Assembly: GCF_008119785.1 (NCBI RefSeq)
Contig: NZ_VSFA01000002.1
Span: 124,001 to 188,000 of the forward strand
DNA length: 64,000 nt
From: Micromonospora sp. MP36
GTDB taxonomy: Bacteria > Actinomycetota > Actinomycetes > Mycobacteriales > Micromonosporaceae
Direction of reading: 5' to 3'
Part shown: positions 1-8,003 of the stretch, piece after piece
Layout: every line of letters begins with the position of its first letter
Position numbering within the stretch: position 1 is the stretch's first letter
Notes under the pieces: model-generated
The model's database searches: none
Told to the model about the DNA's origin: nothing
What the model saw: the letters and a program-made list of their open reading frames with translations, nothing else
Position numbers and translations under genes: made by a program

Positions 1-241
1 GGGCGACCGCGAGCTGGCGGCGGAGTGGTTCGCCGCGGCGGCGGAGGCGGCCGTCGCCGGCCGGGACCGGCGCGACCTGATCGAGGCGCTGGTGGGGTTG
101 GCGGCGAGCACGGCCGACCTGGCTGTGCTGGACCGGCTCGACCGGGCCCGCCGCGACAACGGGATCAGCCTGCTGCCGCCGGAGGAGGACCTGCTGTACG
201 CGTTGGTGGCCCGCCGGGACGTCCGCACCCGTCGGCGCTGA
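1..241 (+). CDS. C-terminal fragment of an unrecognised protein
   Basis: The frame is open from the window edge (reading from base 2) to a TGA at 239-241, giving about 79 residues. The fragment is rich in Ala, Arg and Leu with alternating charged and hydrophobic positions, so it is probably helical. I see no family motif. The real start lies outside the window, so nothing can be said about function. Confidence 0.5.
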   Translation, partial: GDRELAAEWFAAAAEAAVAGRDRRDLIEALVGLAASTADLAVLDRLDRARRDNGISLLPPEEDLLYALVARRDVRTRRR

Positions 242-499
242 CCGTCGACCACGGGAGTGGTTCGGCCGCAGGCGCTGGCCCGCGGGTCCCGGGGGAGCGG
301 GGGTGGCGCGAGCGAAGTAGCCCCCTGGTACTGCCCCTCGCTCATCGCTCGCGCCGGCACCCCCCGGTGCGCCCCCGCTGCTGGGAAGCCTATCCACGGC
401 GTGTGGGGTGTTTAGTGGTTTTTGAGGGGATTTGTCCCGGCGCTTAGCTGGTTCTGCCGGTCTTTCTGCCGGTCGACCGGTCGGTAGAAGTCGGCCCGC
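242..499. other. gene-free spacer with an imperfect long inverted repeat
   Basis: This 258-bp stretch lies between the end of the first gene and the convergent end of the MarR gene. It contains an inverted repeat whose inner arms GCGCGAGCGA (306-315) and TCGCTCGCGC (345-354) are perfect. The repeat continues outward imperfectly into G-rich and C-rich flanks (about 296-366). It could act as a bidirectional terminator or be a dispersed genomic repeat. I see no coding potential. Confidence 0.4.
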
Positions 500-997
500 T
501 CAGCAGCCGGCCGCGGCCGGTGCGGGGTCGCTGCTCCCGGCGGTCGCCCCCGGGTGGACCGCGTCGCGGACCCGGCGCAGCCCGTCCAGGAGGGCGTCCA
601 GGGCGGCCGGTTCGAGCTGCCCGGTGAACCACTGCTCGATGATCTGCAGGTGACCCGGCAGGGTCTCGTCCAGCCGGGTCAGGCCGGCCGCGGTGACCAC
701 CGCGTACGAGCTGCGCCGGTCGGAGGGGCAGGCCCGGCGGCGGATCAGGCCGTCACGTTCCATCCGGTCGACCACCCGGGTCACCCCGCTGGTGGACAGG
801 GAGGTCTGGGCCGCGAGGTCGGTCATCCGGAGCTGGTTGCCGGGCGAGCGGGCGAGTCGGGTGAGCACCTCGAACTCCACCGGAGAGAGGCCGTGCTCCT
901 CGAACTGGGCGGCGAACCGGGCCGACAGCCCGGCGTGCGCCTCGACGAGGAGGCCGACGGCGGTGATCCGGGGATCGTCGAACACGTTCTGGTTCAC
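500..997 (-). CDS. MarR-family transcriptional regulator
   Basis: 165 residues, the usual length for MarR regulators, which bind palindromic operators as dimers and often repress a neighbouring gene. The winged-helix core spans about residues 35-105: a segment around LSPVEFEVLTRLARSPG, a recognition region LSTSGVTRVVDRMERDGLI and the wing CPSDRRSSYAVVT. The last 15 residues are an Ala/Pro-rich low-complexity tail. It is divergent from the YceI gene across about 100 bp holding two inverted repeats, so autoregulation and control of yceI are likely (inference). The ligand is unknown. Confidence 0.9.
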   Translation of the reverse strand: MNQNVFDDPRITAVGLLVEAHAGLSARFAAQFEEHGLSPVEFEVLTRLARSPGNQLRMTDLAAQTSLSTSGVTRVVDRMERDGLIRRRACPSDRRSSYAVVTAAGLTRLDETLPGHLQIIEQWFTGQLEPAALDALLDGLRRVRDAVHPGATAGSSDPAPAAAGC

Positions 998-1016
998 GCC
1001 ACCATCCTAGCAGTAC

Positions 1017-1075
1017 TTGACACACGGAATATTGCCGTGCCTATAGTTGCTTAGTCAGTCGTTGGACTACTCAAC
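1017..1075 (+). promoter_or_regulatory. divergent MarR/YceI promoter with two inverted repeats
   Basis: For the rightward gene, TTGACA (1017-1022) and TATAGT (1042-1047) form a promoter-like pair with a 19-bp spacer. One inverted repeat, CACGG (1023-1027) with CCGTG (1035-1039), lies between the two boxes around an AATATT core. A second, GTTGCTTAGTC (1046-1056) against GACTACTCAAC (1065-1075), has 9 of 11 matching positions with an 8-bp spacer and covers the expected transcription start. Both are plausible MarR operators. This is read from sequence only. Confidence 0.5.
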
Positions 1076-1097
1076 AATCTCCCTGGAGGACAGCACC

Positions 1098-1679
1098 ATG
1101 ACCAGCAGCACTGAGGCGGTTACCCGCGACTGGGAGGGTCTCACCATCCCGGCTGCCGGCACCTACCTGCTGGACGCCGCTCACAAGCGGGTCGGCTTCG
1201 TCGCCCGCCACATGATGGTGAGCAAGGTTCGCGGTGAGTTCGGCGACGCGACCGCCACGATCACCGTCGCGGAGGACCCGACGCAGTCCTCGGTGACCGC
1301 CACCATCCAGACGGCCAGCATCCACACCGCCATGGCCGACCGCGACGCGCACCTGCGTAGTGCGGACTTCCTCGACGCCGAGAAGTTCCCGACCCTGGAG
1401 TTCCGCAGCACCGGTGTGAAGTCCCGGAGCGGCAGCAACTTCATCCTGTCCGGCGAGCTGACCATCAAGGACGTCACCCGCCCGGTGGACCTGGAGGTCG
1501 AGTTCGAGGGCGTCGGCCGCAGCCCGTTCGGCCAGGACATCTTCGGCTTCTCCGCCAGCACCGAGATCGACCGCGAGGACTTCGGGCTCACCTGGAACGT
1601 CGCCCTGGAGACCGGCGGCGTGCTGGTCGGCAAGAAGATCAAGATCGAGATCGAGGGCGAGGCCATCCGCCAGGCCTGA
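1098..1679 (+). CDS. YceI-family protein
   Basis: 193 residues. YceI proteins are lipocalin-like beta barrels that hold a polyisoprenoid or similar amphiphile; several are stress- or pH-induced. The family pattern is clear: GTYLLDAAHKRVGFVARHMMVSKVRG near the N-terminus, DRDAHLRSADFLDAEKFPTLEFRS mid-protein, then LTIKDVTRPVDLEVEF and a C-terminal DFGLTWN. No signal peptide is visible, so it is probably cytosolic, unlike E. coli YceI. The ATG at 1098 was chosen because GGAGGA (1085-1090) precedes it at a normal distance. It is divergent from a MarR gene, a common pairing in actinobacteria. Confidence 0.9.
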   Translation: MTSSTEAVTRDWEGLTIPAAGTYLLDAAHKRVGFVARHMMVSKVRGEFGDATATITVAEDPTQSSVTATIQTASIHTAMADRDAHLRSADFLDAEKFPTLEFRSTGVKSRSGSNFILSGELTIKDVTRPVDLEVEFEGVGRSPFGQDIFGFSASTEIDREDFGLTWNVALETGGVLVGKKIKIEIEGEAIRQA

Positions 1680-1698
1680 TCTCCCCGTACGACCCCTG

Positions 1699-1732
1699 CG
1701 GGCCCGTGCCGTCACCCGACGGCACGGGCCCG
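1699..1732 (+). terminator. terminator of the YceI gene
   Basis: A perfect 15-bp GC-rich stem (1699-1713 with 1718-1732) closes a 4-base loop 20 bp after the YceI stop codon. No T-run follows, as is usual in actinobacteria. Confidence 0.75.
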
Positions 1733-1928
1733 TTCGCACGTACGCCGATGAGGTGCGAATTGTCACGTCCGATTCACCGCTCGCCGGCGGTGCGGTGGGT
1801 GCGGCCTGGGTAGGAGTCCAGACCTGCGTCCGGCCCCTGGCTTCGCCGGCCGGGGGGCACCTAACGTGAATGGTTCACAACGCGTTTCGGGACGGAACGT
1901 TCCGTTGCGCCTCGCGCCGGGAGGACAG

Positions 1929-3407
1929 ATGGGCAGAGACGTCGAGCAGGGCGCCTTCTCCCGGGAAGACCGGGTCCGCTACCGGCAGAAGGTCCGGCGG
2001 TGCCTGGACGTCTTCGCGTTGATGCTGGACGACTTCGGCTTCGACGCCGACCGCCCGATGACCGGCCTGGAGATCGAGCTGAACCTGGTCGACTCCGCCG
2101 CCGAGCCGGCCATGCGCAACGAGAAGATCCTCGCCGACATCGCCGACCCGCTCTTCCAGACCGAGCTGGGCCAGTTCAACCTCGAGCTGAACACCCCGCC
2201 CCGGCTCATCGAGGGCAACGGCTTCGGAAACTACGAGCGGGACCTGCGTAACAGCCTGGCCCGCGCCGACGAGCGGGCCGCCCGGTCGGACGCCAAGATC
2301 GTGCTGGTCGGCATCCTGCCCACGCTCACCGAGCGGCACCTGATCGCGGACAACCTCTCCACCGACGAGCGCTACCGGGCGCTGAACGACCAGATCGTCG
2401 GTGCCCGGGGCGAGGACTTCGAGTTGGACATCCGCGGCGTCGAGCGGTTGCAGACGCACAACGACTCGATCGCCCCGGAGGCCGCCTGCACGAGTCTCCA
2501 GTTCCACCTCCAGGTCGCGCCGGACAGCTTCGCCGACTACTGGAACGCGTCCCAGGCCATCGCCGGTCCGCAGGTGGCGGTGGGTGCGAACTCGCCCTTC
2601 CTCTACGGCCGGCAGCTCTGGGCGGAGACCCGGATCGCTCTGTTCCAGCAGGCCACCGACACTCGACCCGACGAGCTCAAGGCGCAAGGTGTACGGCCCC
2701 GGGTGTGGTTCGGGGAACGCTGGATCACCTCGATCTTCGACCTGTTCGAGGAGAACGTCCGCTACTTCCCGCCGCTGCTGCCGATCTGCGAGGACGAGGA
2801 TCCGGTCGAGGTCCTGCACGCCGGCGGGGTGCCCCACCTGGGCGAGCTGCGGCTGCACAACGGCACGGTCTACCGGTGGAACCGGCCGGTCTACGACATC
2901 ATGAACGGCCGCCCCCACCTGCGGGTGGAGAACCGGGTGCTGCCGGCCGGGCCGACCGTGGTGGACATGCTCGCGAACGCGGCCTTCTACTTCGGGCTCG
3001 CCCGCAGCCTCGCCGAGGCCGACCGTCCCATCTGGAGCCAGCTCACTTTCAGCGCCGCCGAGGAGAACTTCCACGCCGCCGCGCGGCGGGGCATGGAGAC
3101 CGTCCTGCACTGGCCCCGGCTCGGCGAGGTGCCGGTGACCACGCTCGTGCTCGACGTCCTGCTGCCCAGGGCCGCGGCGGGGTTGGACCGGTTCGGTGTC
3201 GCCCCCGCCGAGCGGGACCGCCTCCTCGGTGTCATCGAGCAGCGCTGCCGTACCGGGCGCAACGGCGCGACCTGGCAGACGGAGACCGTGTGGGCGGCCG
3301 AGCGGCACCGGGGCCTGGACCGGGAGGCCGCGCTGCACCACATGCTCCAGCGTTACGCCGAACTGCAGCGCAGCAACGAGCCCGTGCACACCTGGCCGGT
3401 CGACTGA
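1929..3407 (+). CDS. glutamate-cysteine ligase-like (GCS2-type) enzyme
   Basis: 492 residues from the ATG at 1929, preceded by GGGAGGAC at 1919-1926. The sequence fits the actinobacterial glutamate--cysteine ligase-like family: TGLEIELNLVD near residues 45-55 (acidic metal/ATP site), GQFNLELNTPP, LQFHLQV and HLRVENRVLPAGPTVVDM. Such enzymes ligate glutamate to an amino group using ATP. In a mycothiol-producing lineage the true substrate of these paralogues is uncertain, so gshA is not assigned. An upstream in-frame start at 1866 is possible but has no ribosome binding site. Confidence 0.75.
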   Translation: MGRDVEQGAFSREDRVRYRQKVRRCLDVFALMLDDFGFDADRPMTGLEIELNLVDSAAEPAMRNEKILADIADPLFQTELGQFNLELNTPPRLIEGNGFGNYERDLRNSLARADERAARSDAKIVLVGILPTLTERHLIADNLSTDERYRALNDQIVGARGEDFELDIRGVERLQTHNDSIAPEAACTSLQFHLQVAPDSFADYWNASQAIAGPQVAVGANSPFLYGRQLWAETRIALFQQATDTRPDELKAQGVRPRVWFGERWITSIFDLFEENVRYFPPLLPICEDEDPVEVLHAGGVPHLGELRLHNGTVYRWNRPVYDIMNGRPHLRVENRVLPAGPTVVDMLANAAFYFGLARSLAEADRPIWSQLTFSAAEENFHAAARRGMETVLHWPRLGEVPVTTLVLDVLLPRAAAGLDRFGVAPAERDRLLGVIEQRCRTGRNGATWQTETVWAAERHRGLDREAALHHMLQRYAELQRSNEPVHTWPVD

Positions 3408-3473
3408 CCACCGCGGCGGGACTGGTCGTGCGTGGCGGACGTCCACCGGCCGGCCAGCGGATTGCCGTGACCG

Positions 3474-4772
3474 TCAGCGGCTGCGGCGGCGGGACCTGGC
3501 CCCGACGGCCGGCGGGCCGCCCTCCGCGCTGCCGCTCGTGGTTTCGTCCATTCCGGAGGCGTCCACCAGGGAGCGTCCGGTCTCCGTCCGGGTGGCCGCG
3601 CCCACCTTGGACCCGCTGGTCCCGGCCGACACCGGCGACCGCTGCGGCGGGACCGCCCGGCCACGGCGGGCCGTGCCGGGCGCCGGAGTCGAGGTGCCCT
3701 CCTCGGCTGGCCTGGCCGGCTCCGGGTCCACCGCCCGGCCCGGTGTCGTCACGGGGGCCGTCTCCCCGTCCGCGGGCGTCGGTTCGGTGGGATCCACCGG
3801 GTCGGCGGGGCCGGCCTCGAGGGCGGGCGGGGCGAGGTCGTCCGGCGCGCCGGTGCGTTGCCGGGGCAGGGCCGCCCCGGTGCGCCCGGCGGCCCGGCGG
3901 TCGGCCCGCTGGGCCAGCGCGGCCACCAGAGCCGAGCCCCCGACTCCCGCGATCACGGCGTACGGGGCGATCAGGTGGGCGGACACCTGCTCGGCGGCGA
4001 TCGCCGCCAACCTCGGCACGGCCAGCAGGTACGCCAGCGCGACCAGGAGCGGCCCGGCCGCCCCGGAGGCCGCCGCACCGACCCGCCGCTCCGCCACCCC
4101 GGCGGTACGCCGCGCCGCCAGCGCGCCGATGACCAGGGCGGAGCCCAGCGAGAGCAAGGCACCGGGCCAGTAGAAGTAGTCCCGGATCCAGAACCGCTCG
4201 CTGTCGGCGCTGATCTGCCAGATGCCGAGCTGGGCGGTGGTCAGACCACGGCCGGAGAGCACTCCGTCCACCACCGACACCACGGCGAGCAGCCAGAGCC
4301 AGCCCGTGGTGGCGACGAGGTTGGCGGCGGCTGCCCGGGTGTGCAGCGCCCAGGTCGCGAGCAACAGGCCGAGCAACAGCCCGACGAGGGCGTACCCGGC
4401 GGCGACGGCCTGGGGCGACGAGGTGTCCGGCAGCCGGGCGGCCCGGGCCGGCACGGCGACCAGCAGCACGGTGATCAGCGCGCCGACCGCGGCGGCGAGG
4501 GCCACGCCGAGCCTCCGTACCGTGCCGTCCGGCTCGTTGTCGGCGGTGCCGCGCAGCCGGTGGGCGCAGACCGCCCCGGCGATCACCGAGGTGGCCGAGA
4601 TCCAGGTGGCCCAGGCGAGGCTCGCCACCCAGGCCGCCTCGGCCCGGCCGGTCGCCGCCGGCGCCCAGTTGATGATGCCCAGCCCGTAGCCGAAGCCCAG
4701 CTGCGCCGCCCCGGTGCCGGCGGCGACGCCGAGCGCGGTGGCGGTCGATCCTCCCCAGCCCCGTCTGGCCAT
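3474..4772 (-). CDS. polytopic membrane protein, unknown function
   Basis: 432 residues from the ATG at 4772. About eight hydrophobic segments fill residues 10-295. The remaining 135 or so residues form a Pro/Thr/Ala-rich tail that is probably disordered and cytosolic. One loop reads SERFWIRDYFYWPGALLSLG, more distinctive than the rest. I do not recognise the family. The reading frame is open 150 codons further upstream, but that stretch is low-complexity and overlaps the PASTA gene on the other strand, so the later start is preferred. It is convergent with the glutamate-cysteine ligase-like gene. Confidence 0.65.
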   Translation of the reverse strand: MARRGWGGSTATALGVAAGTGAAQLGFGYGLGIINWAPAATGRAEAAWVASLAWATWISATSVIAGAVCAHRLRGTADNEPDGTVRRLGVALAAAVGALITVLLVAVPARAARLPDTSSPQAVAAGYALVGLLLGLLLATWALHTRAAAANLVATTGWLWLLAVVSVVDGVLSGRGLTTAQLGIWQISADSERFWIRDYFYWPGALLSLGSALVIGALAARRTAGVAERRVGAAASGAAGPLLVALAYLLAVPRLAAIAAEQVSAHLIAPYAVIAGVGGSALVAALAQRADRRAAGRTGAALPRQRTGAPDDLAPPALEAGPADPVDPTEPTPADGETAPVTTPGRAVDPEPARPAEEGTSTPAPGTARRGRAVPPQRSPVSAGTSGSKVGAATRTETGRSLVDASGMDETTSGSAEGGPPAVGARSRRRSR

Positions 4773-4889
4773 GTCGGGGAGCGTAGCGTCCCAGGGTCGG
4801 CGCGGCGAGTCTTGACGGAGCTCGATCTGCGGCGCGGGTGGGCTTGGCGGCGCCGGATACGGTCGCCCGGGACTGAGGCGGTGGAGACG

Positions 4890-5576
4890 ATGACGGACGA
4901 CGGGTACCCGGACGGGCAGCCCGGGGCGGCCGACCCCGGACCGGACCGAACGAGACTGGTCCTCGGCGGTGGCCTGGCGGTGGTCCTGCTGGCGGTGGTC
5001 GGGGCGAGCGGCGGCTGGATCCTCGCCGGCGACGCCGATCCGTCCACCCCGCCGGCCGCGACCGGTACCAGCGCACCCGCGTCGAGCGGCGGTACGCCGA
5101 CCCACGCGCCACCATCCACCAGGCCGGAGCGGAGCCCGACCGGCACCCGTACCACCACACCGGCCGGGCTGACCGTCCCCGACCTGGTCGGCACCGACTT
5201 CGAGCGGGCCCGGGGAGCACTGCACGACCGGAAGCTGGGCTGGCGACTGGTCTTCGGCACCGGTTCCGGCCGCAATGTCGAGCGCACCTCGCCCGCGCCC
5301 GGTACGGCCGTCCGGCCCGGCGTCACCGTCACCCTCTGGGTCGCCGGTCCGGCACCGGCGGTGTCCGTGCCCGACCTGCTCGCCCAGGACTGCGGCGACG
5401 CGGCTAATGACCTGGTCGCCGCGGGGCTGTACCCGCGGTACCGCACCGGTCGCCGGGGCCCGGTCACCGCCCAGGACCCGGTCCCCGGCAGCTCGGCCCG
5501 GTGGAACGACCAGGTCGCCCTCACCTGCGGCGACGAGCCGTCCACGACGACGGCCACCCCGCCGCCGACACCGTGA
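4890..5576 (+). CDS. membrane-anchored protein with two PASTA domains
   Basis: 228 residues from the ATG at 4890 (GGAG at 4883-4886). A short acidic N-terminus precedes one transmembrane helix (about 22-46), a Pro/Thr/Ser-rich spacer (50-92) and two extracellular PASTA repeats (about 94-152 and 158-214, each starting VPDL). PASTA domains bind peptidoglycan fragments or beta-lactams and are usually attached to PknB-type kinases or PBPs. Here no catalytic domain is attached. A sensor or wall-anchoring role is an inference. Confidence 0.8.
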   Translation: MTDDGYPDGQPGAADPGPDRTRLVLGGGLAVVLLAVVGASGGWILAGDADPSTPPAATGTSAPASSGGTPTHAPPSTRPERSPTGTRTTTPAGLTVPDLVGTDFERARGALHDRKLGWRLVFGTGSGRNVERTSPAPGTAVRPGVTVTLWVAGPAPAVSVPDLLAQDCGDAANDLVAAGLYPRYRTGRRGPVTAQDPVPGSSARWNDQVALTCGDEPSTTTATPPPTP

Positions 5577-5677
5577 CGGCCGGCGCGCCGCGCTGATCCC
5601 TGCCGATGGTGCCCCCGACCGTTACCGTGGACGATCGAGGGCCAGGGCGCCCGTCCCGGTGGGGAAAGGACGTGCCG

Positions 5678-6556
5678 ATGAGCGACGACCGTCAGGAGCC
5701 ACCCGCCGGGAACGACGACGCCACCCGACCGCTGCCATCGGAGCGGGACGGCGACGCGGACGCGACCCGGGCGATGCGGTCCGGCGGGCCGGCCGAGGAC
5801 GACGCGACGCGGGCGATGGGCAGGTCAGAGCACGCCGACGCCACCCGTGCCATGCCGGCGGCGGGCGGTCCGGCCGGGCGGGAGCCGGCCGACGCGACGC
5901 GACCGCTGCCCCAGGGCGACCAGGACGCCACCGCCCGCCGGCGGGCCCCGGACGCGACCGCCCGTCAGGAACCCGTCGCCGCCGCACCGGCCTGGTCCGG
6001 CCGCGCCGGGGTGCCCCCGCCGCGCCCGGTCGGCTATCCCGAGCCCGCCACCGAGTGGTACGCCGAGGAGCAGGGCGGCCGCCGCTGGTGGATGCCGATC
6101 CTGCTCGGCATTCTCGCGCTGGTGCTGATCGCGCTGATCGGGTTGGGTGTCTGGCTGGCGCTCCGCGCCGCCGAGCGGAACTCCGGCCCAGCCACCGTGC
6201 CCTCGGTCGTGCCGAGCACCGCGCCGGAGACCAGTGCGGCACCGACCACCACCGCGCCGAGCACCTCGCCACCGACCACGCCACCCACCTCCGCCCCGGC
6301 CCGGGTGCCGGTGCCGCCGCTGGTCGGGCTGCCGGAGGACGCCGCCCGGGCGGTGCTGGACCGGCTGAACGTGGACTACCGCGTGGTGCGCCGGACGTCG
6401 GACCGGCCGGCCGGCACGGTGATCGAGACCGACCCGGCCGCCGGCGAGCTGATCTCCGACGGCGACCAGCTCACCGTCGTGGTGGCGAAGGCCGAGGCGC
6501 CGACGACGGCCAGCGCGACCCCGACACCCGGCCCGACGGCCACGGTCACCCCCTGA
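5678..6556 (+). CDS. membrane PASTA protein with repeated DATR motifs
   Basis: 292 residues; the ATG at 5678 follows GGGGAAAGGA (5661-5670). The cytosolic N-terminus (1-135) carries five copies of DATR (residues 14, 28, 42, 54, 72) and two of DATA (83, 92), spaced 8-18 residues apart. A transmembrane helix (139-163), a Thr/Pro-rich spacer and one PASTA domain (about 211-271) follow. The conserved Thr in each repeat could be a phospho-acceptor for PknB-like kinases and a docking site for FHA domains (inference). It follows another PASTA gene by about 100 bp. Confidence 0.8.
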   Translation: MSDDRQEPPAGNDDATRPLPSERDGDADATRAMRSGGPAEDDATRAMGRSEHADATRAMPAAGGPAGREPADATRPLPQGDQDATARRRAPDATARQEPVAAAPAWSGRAGVPPPRPVGYPEPATEWYAEEQGGRRWWMPILLGILALVLIALIGLGVWLALRAAERNSGPATVPSVVPSTAPETSAAPTTTAPSTSPPTTPPTSAPARVPVPPLVGLPEDAARAVLDRLNVDYRVVRRTSDRPAGTVIETDPAAGELISDGDQLTVVVAKAEAPTTASATPTPGPTATVTP

Positions 6557-6559
6557 GCG

Positions 6560-7006
6560 TCACCACTGCCGGCGTCTGGTGCACACCAGGCCCAGGCCGG
6601 CCAGCGAGATGCCGAGGCCCAGCAACCCCGAGTAGAACAGTGACCGGCTGAGGTCCGTCGAGTTCCGCGTCCCGTCCGCGCCGGCCAGCACGCCCTCTCC
6701 GGCGCCGCCGCCGGCCCCGTCCGGGGTGGGCGATGTCCCGGCGTCGGCCCCCGGTGCACCGGTGCCCGACTTGCCGGCCCAGCCCGGGTCCGCCTCCGTT
6801 TCGGCGGGGGGTGCGCTGCCCTCCCCGATCACGGTGATCTCCGGAGCCGGCAGCGGCTCGGTCAACTGCTCGGTGGCGGAGAAGGCGGGGTTGCGAACGA
6901 CGAGCGCGAGTGCGGTGGCGAGGCCGAGGAACGCCAGGAGTCCGAAGGTGTAGCCGATACGGGACCGGTGGTGCCGCCGCGCGGCGGGCAGATTGACCAT
7001 GACCAT
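6560..7006 (-). CDS. small membrane protein with two hydrophobic segments
   Basis: 148 residues. There is a basic N-terminus (ARRHHRSR), a first hydrophobic helix (about 17-37), a Gly/Pro/Ala-rich acidic middle, and a C-terminal hydrophobic helix (about 121-143) ending in TRRRQW. The layout recalls sortase substrates, but no LPXTG-like pentapeptide precedes the last helix, so I do not call it one. It is convergent with the PASTA gene, with a 3-bp gap. An ATG two codons downstream (7000) is an alternative start. Family not recognised. Confidence 0.6.
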   Translation of the reverse strand: MVMVNLPAARRHHRSRIGYTFGLLAFLGLATALALVVRNPAFSATEQLTEPLPAPEITVIGEGSAPPAETEADPGWAGKSGTGAPGADAGTSPTPDGAGGGAGEGVLAGADGTRNSTDLSRSLFYSGLLGLGISLAGLGLVCTRRRQW

Positions 7007-7106
7007 CCCAGGTTCAGGGTCCGGGACGCGCGGGGTGGAGACTTTGCCGGGGTGGGCGTACCGATTCTATGGCGGCGGTAGCTGCCCCGGCCGGGCAATC
7101 GGGAGG

Positions 7107-7391
7107 TCAGCCGACCCGGATCGGGGTCCGGATGACGGGACGTCGGGCCCGTACGGTGTGTGGACGTGGCGCCGGCGCGGCTTGGAGTTGCTGCAGCCCC
7201 GCCTGTTGTACGAAGATCGACCGCCGGTTGACCGCGTCCCCCGCCGCGTTCAACTCGTAGCCGTCGAGCCAGAGCCAACCGTCGTAGGTCGGCCAGTCGA
7301 GCACCCGGATCACCCGGAACATGATCGGTCGGAGGAACTGGACACTCGCCGCGCGAGTCACGTGCAGTACGTCACCAGAGCGGGGAAGCAC
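7107..7391 (-). CDS. small conserved-looking hypothetical protein
   Basis: 94 residues from a GTG at 7391 with AGGAG five bases upstream on its strand. The first 65 residues are well structured (DVLHVTRAASVQFLRP, FRVIRVLDWPTYDGWLWLDGYEL, FVQQAGLQQL), with three Trp and several Tyr/Phe, suggesting a small beta-rich fold. The tail is basic. I recall similar proteins near DUF5753/DUF397 genes in actinomycetes but can assign no function. Confidence 0.65.
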   Translation of the reverse strand: MLPRSGDVLHVTRAASVQFLRPIMFRVIRVLDWPTYDGWLWLDGYELNAAGDAVNRRSIFVQQAGLQQLQAAPAPRPHTVRARRPVIRTPIRVG

Positions 7392-8003
7392 ATGGGCTCC
7401 TGGGAGGATCGGCCGGCGGGGAGCCGGCGGGGAAGCTGATCGGGGGACAGGTCGCCGGTGACGGGGTCGTGCCTCGTGGACCGGTTGATCAGGTGGTCGG
7501 TGGTGGTCGGGTCGTACCCGCGGTGACGGGCCGACGCCCGACCATCACCCGGCTGCTCCCGGTTACCGCTCCCACCGCCGCAGCCAAACTGGCGTGCAGC
7601 GGCGGGGTCTTCATCCCGGTGCAGGTCGCGAGGCGCGGGACGGCTCCCCTCCCGCCGTCCCACCCCTCGTGGGATCACCACGCGGGGAGATCATGCCGAG
7701 ACGGTGAGTAACCCGTGCCATATCGACAGACTGCACCAGTGGCGTGCTTCATGCAAGTTGCACGTCGAATTTTGCCAATACGCGAGCAGGACACGTGAAC
7801 GGGACGCTTGAAGCGGCCGGCACCGAAACGGCACACTGGACGCCGGTTTCGCCCGTCGCGGCCGGTCGACGACCGGCACCACCCCTGCCGCGAACGATCG
7901 CCCGCCGTACGACCGCGCCCCAGGCGGGTGTCGAACCGGGCGCGACCGACCGGAGGTAGCCGGGTGAGCGAGCAGAGCGAACCAAGCTCGGTGAGGCGGC
8001 GTC
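7392..8003. other. 612-bp gene-poor region upstream of the DUF5753 regulator
   Basis: Short overlapping frames exist on both strands, but none has both a ribosome binding site and protein-like composition. The region drops to moderate GC around 7741-7800, where it holds the perfect palindrome TGCAAGTTGCA (7752-7762), a candidate operator for the regulator gene at 8004. No RNA gene was recognised. Confidence 0.45.

Noticed and set aside
6560..6640. Sortase sorting signal at the end of the small membrane protein
   Set aside because: There is a hydrophobic helix and a basic tail but no LPXTG, LAXTG or similar pentapeptide before the helix.
7358..7681. Minus-strand frame of 107 codons upstream of the small gene at 7107-7391
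   Set aside because: Arg/Gly/Pro-rich composition, no ribosome binding site at its start, and its 3' end overlaps the better supported gene that has AGGAG before its GTG.
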